Below are positions 1 through 3,976 of a stretch of 5,368 nucleotides of DNA, in pieces; position 1 is the first letter of the stretch, and each line of letters begins with the position of its first letter. The notes below the pieces were generated by a model that ran no database searches, was not told the DNA's origin, and saw only the letters and a program-made list of their open reading frames with translations. This stretch comes from Pseudomonadota bacterium (GTDB lineage: Bacteria > Pseudomonadota > Gammaproteobacteria > CAMYNG01), in assembly GCA_020347585.1 (NCBI GenBank), contig CP070733.1, positions 1,326,645 to 1,332,012 of the forward strand, given 5' to 3'. Both the position numbers and the translations under genes were made by a program.

Positions 1-87
1 ATACACGGCACGCTGCCCGAGCCGTTGCGTACCGCCCATCTTATCGCTGGCGGTGTGGCCCTTGGCGAGAGCCGCCACCGCGCCTGA
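1..87 (+). CDS. nfi: C-terminal end of probable endonuclease V (partial, 5' end outside window)
   Basis: An open frame enters from the left edge and stops at TGA (85-87), giving 28 residues. The run GTLPEPLRTAHLIAGG resembles the conserved C-terminal region of endonuclease V, where a Gly-Tyr-(Arg/Lys)-(Leu/Ile)-Pro-Glu-Pro-(Thr/Leu)-Arg segment followed by an Ala-His-type helix is typical (E. coli Nfi has YRLPEPTRWAD). Endonuclease V cleaves DNA or RNA near deaminated adenine (inosine). The catalytic residues lie upstream, outside the window, so function cannot be verified here. The short tail after the motif, ending in GESRHRA, is not diagnostic. No hairpin with a T-tract follows the stop, so a terminator is not evident. 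The assignment rests on one short motif remembered from the family. An unrelated protein with a similar ending is possible. Confidence 0.6.
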   Translation: MHGTLPEPLRTAHLIAGGVALGESRHRA

Positions 88-142
88 TCGTTGCCCGTCG
101 CCTTGGCTTGATGCAGGTCAACAAAAGTCGCCTTCGTTGTTC

Positions 143-148
143 TATAGT
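143..148 (+). promoter_or_regulatory. weak candidate -10 box for the HPF-cold-shock gene
   Basis: TATAGT lies in the only AT-rich patch between the end of the upstream gene and the start at 226 (about 132-160). It matches the sigma-70 -10 consensus at four or five of six positions. No good -35 box sits 16-18 bp upstream: the sequence there is AACAAA-like, and TTGATG at 108-113 is too far away. If used, it would give a leader of about 70 nt. This is position and composition evidence only. Confidence 0.25.
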
Positions 149-212
149 GAAATTGTAACCAGCCCAGGCATTCCCGCCTGTACCCCACAACCTGGAATGA
201 ACCATGCTAACC

Positions 213-219
213 AGGAGGG
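213..219 (+). promoter_or_regulatory. strong Shine-Dalgarno for the gene at 226
   Basis: AGGAGGG is a near-perfect Shine-Dalgarno, six bases before the ATG at 226. It fixes the start of the HPF-cold-shock fusion and makes the overlapping earlier ATG in another frame irrelevant. This is the best ribosome binding site in the window, consistent with high expression. Its first bases overlap a CCAGG (211-215) that could pair with CCTGG at 191-195. Confidence 0.8.
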
Positions 220-225
220 AAATCG

Positions 226-792
226 ATGCAATTACCCCTGCAGATCACGTTTCGCCACGTGGATCCGTCACCGACCCTGGAAGCCAAGATCCGCGAGCGC
301 GCTAAAAGACTCGATCGTTTTGCTGACCAAATCATGAGTTGCCGTGTGGTCATCGAAGCCCCTCACAAGCACCATCACAAGGGAAACCTCTACCACGTGC
401 GTATCGACATCACGGTGAGCGGCGAAGAACTGGTGGTAAGCCGCGAACCCGAGCAGCACCAGGCGCATGAAGACCCCTACGTCGCCGTACGCGATGCCTT
501 CGATGCGGCGCGCCGCTTGCTCGAAGACTATGTTCGCCAGCGGCGTGGCAAGACCAAGGCACATGAGGTGCCGCCACATGGTCTGATCACAGAACTCCAA
601 CCGGGACGGGACTACGGCAAGATCTCCACGCCTGATGGCAGGGAGATCTATTTTCATCGCAATAGTGTTATCAACGGCGATTTCGATCAACTCGAAGTCG
701 GCGCCGAGGTCCGTTTCGCAGAGAGCCAGGGTGATGCCGGACCGCAGGCCAGCACGGTGAAGCTGGTGGGCAAGCACCACGTCGTAGGATAG
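226..792 (+). CDS. HPF/RaiA-type ribosome-associated protein fused to a cold-shock domain
   Basis: This 188-residue protein has two parts. Residues 1-107 follow the beta-alpha-beta-beta-beta-alpha pattern of the hibernation-promoting factor / RaiA family: strand LQITFRHV, helix LEAKIRERAKRLDRF, strands SCRVVIEAP, YHVRIDITV and ELVVSREP, then a helix from DPYVAVRDAF to about VRQRR. Family members bind the 30S subunit at the tRNA/mRNA channel and protect or inactivate ribosomes under stress. Residues 118-183 form a cold-shock-type OB fold. An RNP1-like DYGKI (129-133) and an RNP2-like IYFHRNSV (141-148) are visible, followed by GAEVRF and a GPQAS turn. RNP1 keeps Tyr130, but the usual second aromatic is Lys132, so nucleic-acid stacking may be altered. 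A basic linker (RQRRGKTK) joins the domains. The protein lacks the C-terminal dimerisation domain of long HPF. The ATG at 226 has an excellent Shine-Dalgarno. Such HPF-CSD fusions are known in proteobacteria but poorly characterised. Domain calls are firm; the exact role is inferred from the family. Confidence 0.9.
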   Translation: MQLPLQITFRHVDPSPTLEAKIRERAKRLDRFADQIMSCRVVIEAPHKHHHKGNLYHVRIDITVSGEELVVSREPEQHQAHEDPYVAVRDAFDAARRLLEDYVRQRRGKTKAHEVPPHGLITELQPGRDYGKISTPDGREIYFHRNSVINGDFDQLEVGAEVRFAESQGDAGPQASTVKLVGKHHVVG

Positions 793-798
793 CTACTG

Positions 799-819
799 CG
801 CCGGCGCTGCACGCCGGCG
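799..819 (+). repeat. perfect 8-bp inverted repeat (hairpin) in the intergenic gap
   Basis: CGCCGGCG (799-806) and CGCCGGCG (812-819) pair fully around the loop CTGCA. Each arm is itself palindromic, so the element is both an inverted and a direct repeat. The next bases are TCGGCGCG, with no T-run, which argues against an intrinsic terminator. It may instead act as an mRNA-stabilising or processing hairpin between the two genes. Confidence 0.65.
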
Positions 820-840
820 TCGGCGCGAAGACATGCAGCA

Positions 841-870
841 CACGGCGCGGGCTGGCACCGTGCGCCGGTG
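841..870 (+). promoter_or_regulatory. inverted repeat that can mask the ribosome binding site of the site-2 protease gene
   Basis: The best Shine-Dalgarno for the ATG at 878 is GGTGA (867-871), six bases upstream of it and complementary to the UCACC of 16S rRNA. Two alternative stems bury it. One is CACCG (856-860) with CGGTG (866-870). The other, longer stem is CACGGCGC (841-848) with GCGCCGGTG (862-870), with one bulged base. The pairings are seen directly; regulation of translation is inference. Confidence 0.4.
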
Positions 871-877
871 ACCGTTT

Positions 878-1999
878 ATGCTAGATTCGTCGTTTCGACT
901 GGGCAGTGTGCTGGGCATCCGCATCGGGGTGCACTACACCTGGTTCATAATCTTTGCGCTGTTGACCTACAGCCTGTACGCGGTATTCGCCTACCAACAC
1001 GAGCAATGGCAATCCAGCGTTGCGCTCGGCACGGCGGTTGTTACGTCGCTCCTGTTCTTCGCCAGTATTCTCCTGCACGAACTGGGCCACAGCGTGGTTG
1101 CGCTCTACCGCGGGATTCGCGTGCGCGCCATTACCTTGTTTATTTTTGGTGGCATGGCGCAGACGGAGAAAGATGCGGAATCTGCTGCAACCGAATTCTG
1201 GATCGCCATCGCCGGCCCCATCGTCAGTCTGTTGTTGGCGGGCATGTTCTACGTCCTGGCCCTGTTGACCGGTCAGCCCGGTGCGCCGGCGACCGAGGCC
1301 TGCACCTGGCTGGCACGTATTAACCTGATGGTCGCATTGTTTAACCTCTTGCCAGGCTTCCCTCTGGATGGCGGGCGCGTGTTTCGCGCCATCGTCTGGT
1401 GGGTCAGCGGCAATGCCCGCAAGGGCATGCAGTGGGCGCTGTGGTCCGGGCGCGTGGTGGCGTATGGACTGATCGGATACGGTTTGTTCGTCATTCTGTA
1501 CCACGGTTACGTCATCAACGGCATGTGGATTGCGCTGATCGGCTGGTTCCTGCTGAATCTGACCCAGGCACACGGACGCGAGTACACGCTGGGCCGTGTT
1601 TTGAATAACGTCACGGTGCTGCACATGATGCGCCGCGATGTGCCACGGGTTGCAGCAACCACACCGATCCTCGAGTGGGTCGACGATTATGTGCTGACAC
1701 ACGGTCTGCGCGCCTATCTGGTGGACGATGAGGGGCGTGCCGTTGGGCTGGTCACTCTGAGCGATGCCTCGCGCATCGAACGCGCCGAGTGGGGAAAGGT
1801 GTCGGTACGCAAAGTAATGACACCCTACGAACGCCTGCACATGGTGAGCCCCGACGCGAACCTCGCGCAGGTTATGCGCTTGATGTACGAATATTCGCTA
1901 AACCAGGTGCCGGTCAACCGCAACGGCGACATTGTCGGCTGGATCGATCGTGATTACTTGTTGCGGGTTTTGCAGCTTCACAGTGAAACCGGGCGTTAA
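878..1999 (+). CDS. site-2 protease (M50 family) with tandem CBS domains
   Basis: This is a 373-residue polytopic membrane zinc protease. The N-terminus (FRLGSVLGIRIGVHYTW) is typical of the M50 group that starts with an R-x-(G/A)-x-x-x-G-I-x-x-x-V-H motif. The zinc motif HELGH is at 67-71 within a membrane helix (LLFFASILLHELGHSVVAL). The third ligand lies in NLLPGFPLDGGR, with Asn156 and Asp164. About six membrane segments are visible, near 21-39, 48-76, 106-130, 145-160, 192-209 and 212-228. After AHGREYTLGRVL come two CBS domains, about 245-300 and 312-366, containing VSVRKVMTP and QVPVNRNGDIVGWIDRDYL. CBS pairs usually bind adenosine nucleotides and could gate the protease. The architecture is like SpoIVFB-type archaeal and bacterial S2P-CBS proteins. 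It lacks the PDZ domain of RseP, so sigma-E signalling is not implied, and the substrate is unknown. The start at 878 has only a GGTGA ribosome binding site within inverted repeats. It is probably co-transcribed with the gene upstream. Confidence 0.93.
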   Translation: MLDSSFRLGSVLGIRIGVHYTWFIIFALLTYSLYAVFAYQHEQWQSSVALGTAVVTSLLFFASILLHELGHSVVALYRGIRVRAITLFIFGGMAQTEKDAESAATEFWIAIAGPIVSLLLAGMFYVLALLTGQPGAPATEACTWLARINLMVALFNLLPGFPLDGGRVFRAIVWWVSGNARKGMQWALWSGRVVAYGLIGYGLFVILYHGYVINGMWIALIGWFLLNLTQAHGREYTLGRVLNNVTVLHMMRRDVPRVAATTPILEWVDDYVLTHGLRAYLVDDEGRAVGLVTLSDASRIERAEWGKVSVRKVMTPYERLHMVSPDANLAQVMRLMYEYSLNQVPVNRNGDIVGWIDRDYLLRVLQLHSETGR

Positions 2000-2004
2000 T
2001 GCGC

Positions 2005-2024
2005 GCACCCCGAACACAGGGTGC
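2005..2024 (+). repeat. 6-bp inverted repeat just upstream of the RNase Z-like gene's Shine-Dalgarno
   Basis: GCACCC (2005-2010) can pair with GGGTGC (2019-2024) around an 8-base loop. It lies in the 40-bp gap after the protease stop and ends four bases before the ribosome binding site at 2028-2034. There is no T-tract, so it is not a convincing terminator. It could leave the ribosome binding site exposed or act as an mRNA processing hairpin. Confidence 0.35.
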
Positions 2025-2027
2025 TTC

Positions 2028-2034
2028 AGGGAGG
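2028..2034 (+). promoter_or_regulatory. Shine-Dalgarno that selects the GTG start at 2040
   Basis: AGGGAGG sits five bases before GTG 2040. It decides the start against the in-frame ATG at 1932, which would overlap the protease gene by 68 bp and add 36 residues not expected in the family. Confidence 0.75.
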
Positions 2035-2039
2035 ATTGG

Positions 2040-3047
2040 GTGAAACCGTTGTTCCATCCGCAACTTGTCAATGATCCATTCGGTGATCCGGGCCTGTACG
2101 TGGATTTTTTGTTCGAGCGTCGTGCGCTGCTATTTGATCTTGGGGATCTGCACGCGTTAGCGCCTCGCAAGATCCTGCGCCTGTCGCACGTGTTCGTCTC
2201 GCATACCCATATGGATCACTTTGTCGGTTTCGATCAGATCCTCAGGGTCTGCCTCGGGCGTGACAGGCAACTGACGTTGTTCGGCCCACCGGGATTTATC
2301 GCGCAGCTCGGCCACAAGCTCGCGGCCTATACCTGGAATCTGGTCGGCAACTACGACAACGATTTTTCCATACTTGCCTACGAAGTCGGCACAGACGCGA
2401 CAGCGGGTGCACGTTTTCGCTGTCGTTCCGCGTTTGCGTGCGAGCCGGTCGATGCACCGCCGCCGGGGGCAATCATCGTCGATGAAGAAAGTTTTAGCGT
2501 GCGCGCCACGGCGCTGGATCACAGGATCCCTTGCCTGGCGTTCGCGCTCGAAGAGAAGCAACACATCAATGTCTGGAAGAACCGGCTGGCAGAATACGGG
2601 TTTCCCACTGGTGCCTGGTTGCGCGAGTTAAAGCAGGCAGTGATGCGCGGTGTGCCCGACGACAGCACGTTTCGTGTGTGGTGGCGCGACGGGGACGGCA
2701 TACAGGAGCGCCTGATACCGTTAGGTGAATTGTGCCAAAAAGTACTACGCATTGTCCCGGGACAGAAAATCGCCTACGTGGTCGACGCGGTCTATCATGA
2801 GCAAAACGCGCAGCGCATTGCGGCACTGGCGCGTGATGCCGATGTGCTGTACATCGAAGCGGGTTTTCTCGATGAGCAGGCCGAGCGTGCCGCACAGACG
2901 TTTCACCTGACGGCGCGCCAGGCCGGGGGGCTGGCGCGGGCCGCGCGTGCAAGGCACGTGGTGCCGTTTCACTACTCGGCGCGCCACAGCGACCAGGCGG
3001 CGCACCTCGCCCGCGAGGTGGAGGCGGCATTTCGTGGTCAATCCTGA
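2040..3047 (+). CDS. RNase Z-like metallo-beta-lactamase-fold hydrolase (non-canonical subfamily)
   Basis: From the GTG at 2040 the product is 335 residues. The signature HTHMDH (55-60) supplies metal ligands H55, H57, D59 and H60. Further ligands by position are H161 (ALDHRIPCLAF), D249 (AYVVDAVYHEQ) and H311 (VVPFHYSARHS). H289 (TFHLTARQAG) corresponds to the catalytic histidine of the RNase Z HS/LTxxxA motif. The segment GFPTGAWLRELK (187-198) resembles the GxPxGPLxxxLK exosite region of RNase Z. RNase Z enzymes mature tRNA 3' ends, and some relatives are exo- or phosphodiesterases. Departures from standard RNase Z are clear. The N-terminus HPQLVNDPFGDPGLYVDF replaces the usual FLGTG start, the GDT motif is VDA, and HEAT is IEAG. 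It is also about 30 residues longer than the usual bacterial enzyme, with an insertion near 204-235. All metal ligands appear present, so it is probably active, but tRNA processing is not assured. It overlaps the next gene by 14 bp. Confidence 0.85.
   Translation: MKPLFHPQLVNDPFGDPGLYVDFLFERRALLFDLGDLHALAPRKILRLSHVFVSHTHMDHFVGFDQILRVCLGRDRQLTLFGPPGFIAQLGHKLAAYTWNLVGNYDNDFSILAYEVGTDATAGARFRCRSAFACEPVDAPPPGAIIVDEESFSVRATALDHRIPCLAFALEEKQHINVWKNRLAEYGFPTGAWLRELKQAVMRGVPDDSTFRVWWRDGDGIQERLIPLGELCQKVLRIVPGQKIAYVVDAVYHEQNAQRIAALARDADVLYIEAGFLDEQAERAAQTFHLTARQAGGLARAARARHVVPFHYSARHSDQAAHLAREVEAAFRGQS
3020..3024 (+). promoter_or_regulatory. Shine-Dalgarno inside the preceding gene, selecting GTG 3034
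   Basis: GGAGG, within GAGGTGGAGGCGG near the end of the RNase Z-like gene, lies nine bases before GTG 3034. It supports that start and, with the 14-bp overlap of the two genes, translational coupling. The in-frame ATG at 2947 would extend the overlap to about 100 bp and add an Arg/Thr-rich stretch that is an out-of-frame reading of the upstream gene. Confidence 0.65.
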
Positions 3048-3936
3048 TGAGCCGGGGATTGGTGCCGGCGCGCCGGCGAATTTGGTCACACTCAGCGACG
3101 GGCGCATCTTGAGCTATGCCCAGTATGGCGATGGCGGCGGCGCGCCGCTGTTTTATTTTCATGGGTTGCCGGGTTCACGGCTCGAGGCACAGTTGACGCG
3201 GTCAAGTGCGGCGGCGCTGGGCTTGCGTGTCATTGCGTTGGACCGCCCGGGGTTTGGCTACTCCGATTTCTCGCCGCGACGCACGTTACTCGATTGGCCG
3301 GCCGATGTGGCCCAGGTCGCTAACTCACTGGGCATTGAGCGGTTCTCGGTGCTTGGTGTCTCTGGCGGTGGGCCGTACGCGCTTGCCTGCGCATACCGTC
3401 TTGCCGATCGGCTGCGCGCCGTGGGTGTAGTGTGTGGACTCGGCCCACTCGACGGGCCGGGCGCGGTGGAGAGCATGGCGTGGTTTCCGCGCGTTACATT
3501 CGGCATGGCGCGGCGCGCACCGGTGGCCGGCAAACTGACGCTGGTAAATTTCGTGGGGCCACTGTTGGCCACCTCGCCGCGGCGCTTTCTGTCCATGCTG
3601 CGCAAGCGACTGCCGGTACCAGATCGCGCGGTGCTGTCGCGGCGTCGCGTAATCAACGTGCTGTGTGCTTCGCTTGCCGAGGGGCTGCGTGCAGGATCGC
3701 GCGGCGCATGGTACGACGTGCACCTGCTTTCCCATGCCTGGGGATTCGACGTTCGTGCCATCGACTTTCCCGTGCAGCTCTGGCACGGGGGCCGCGATGC
3801 AGTGGTTCCCGTCGCCATGGGCCACAGGCAAGCGCAGGCAATGGTGAACTGCTGCGGCCGGTTTCTTCCCAACGACGGGCACTATTCACTGCCAATCAAC
3901 CATGTTCGTGAGATACTGACACAGCTGATCGGTTGA
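3034..3936 (+). CDS. alpha/beta-fold hydrolase
   Basis: From GTG 3034 the product is 300 residues, a normal size for the AB-hydrolase-1 family. The domain begins with LSDGRILSYAQYGD (20-33). The oxyanion loop HGLPGSR is at 43-49 and DRPGFGYSD at 70-78. The nucleophile elbow GVSGGG (108-113) places the catalytic Ser at 110. The acid is Asp255 in HGGRDAVVP, and the base is His283 in DGHYS. A cap region from about 140 to 240 is rich in Arg and Leu and would set the substrate, which I cannot predict. There is no signal peptide or membrane segment, so it should be cytosolic. Its start overlaps the preceding gene by 14 bp, so the two are probably expressed together. Family relatives include esterases, proline-iminopeptidase-like enzymes and haloalkane dehalogenase-like enzymes; Ser rather than Asp as nucleophile excludes the last. 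Confidence 0.88.
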   Translation: MVNPDEPGIGAGAPANLVTLSDGRILSYAQYGDGGGAPLFYFHGLPGSRLEAQLTRSSAAALGLRVIALDRPGFGYSDFSPRRTLLDWPADVAQVANSLGIERFSVLGVSGGGPYALACAYRLADRLRAVGVVCGLGPLDGPGAVESMAWFPRVTFGMARRAPVAGKLTLVNFVGPLLATSPRRFLSMLRKRLPVPDRAVLSRRRVINVLCASLAEGLRAGSRGAWYDVHLLSHAWGFDVRAIDFPVQLWHGGRDAVVPVAMGHRQAQAMVNCCGRFLPNDGHYSLPINHVREILTQLIG

Positions 3937-3964
3937 ACGGGTCTCCGGTCGCATAACAACAAGC

Positions 3965-3969
3965 AGGGA
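3965..3969 (+). promoter_or_regulatory. Shine-Dalgarno that favours GTG 3977 over GTG 3971
   Basis: AGGGA lies seven bases before GTG 3977 but only one base before the in-frame GTG 3971. Spacing therefore favours 3977. The choice changes only two residues at the N-terminus. It is the only ribosome binding site candidate in the 40-bp gap after the hydrolase stop. Confidence 0.5.
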
Positions 3970-3976
3970 TGTGGTC

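Larger units (their letters stand above)
793..877. other. 85-bp GC-rich intergenic leader with nested inverted repeats
   Basis: No gene or promoter is visible between the stop at 792 and the ATG at 878. The stretch holds a perfect 8-bp stem (799-806 with 812-819) and a second set of inverted repeats around 841-870 that covers the next gene's ribosome binding site. No T-tract follows either stem, so an intrinsic terminator is unlikely and read-through into the protease gene is expected. Confidence 0.6.

Noticed and set aside
105..115. Sigma-54 promoter (TGGC...TGCA) ahead of the HPF-CSD gene, as in some hpf genes
   Set aside because: The GG and GC elements are six bases apart instead of the required ten.
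53..337. 94-residue + strand open frame spanning the leader and the start of the HPF-CSD gene
   Set aside because: It overlaps both the probable endonuclease V tail and the HPF-CSD gene in another frame, has low-complexity composition, and matches no family I know.
268..780. 170-residue open frame on the - strand opposite the HPF-CSD gene
   Set aside because: No domain is visible, and the + strand frame has two recognised domains and a strong ribosome binding site.
799..819. Intrinsic terminator after the HPF-CSD gene
   Set aside because: The stem is strong but no T-tract follows, so it does not meet the pattern of an intrinsic terminator.
881..1840. 319-residue open frame on the - strand opposite the site-2 protease gene
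   Set aside because: It is rich in Gln, His, Arg and Asp with no recognisable domain. It is the expected antisense shadow of GC-rich coding DNA, and the + strand protein has clear catalytic motifs.
1932..2039. ATG 1932 as the start of the RNase Z-like gene
   Set aside because: It overlaps the protease gene by 68 bp and has no good ribosome binding site. GTG 2040 follows AGGGAGG at proper spacing and begins the family-like sequence.
2947..3033. ATG 2947 as the start of the alpha/beta hydrolase
   Set aside because: It would add 29 Arg/Thr-rich residues that are an out-of-frame reading of the upstream gene. GTG 3034 has GGAGG nine bases upstream.
3064..3077. Perfect 14-bp palindrome GCCGGCGCGCCGGC as an operator or recombination site
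   Set aside because: It lies inside the N-terminal coding part of the alpha/beta hydrolase, is made only of G and C, and similar GGCGCGCC runs recur nearby, so composition explains it.
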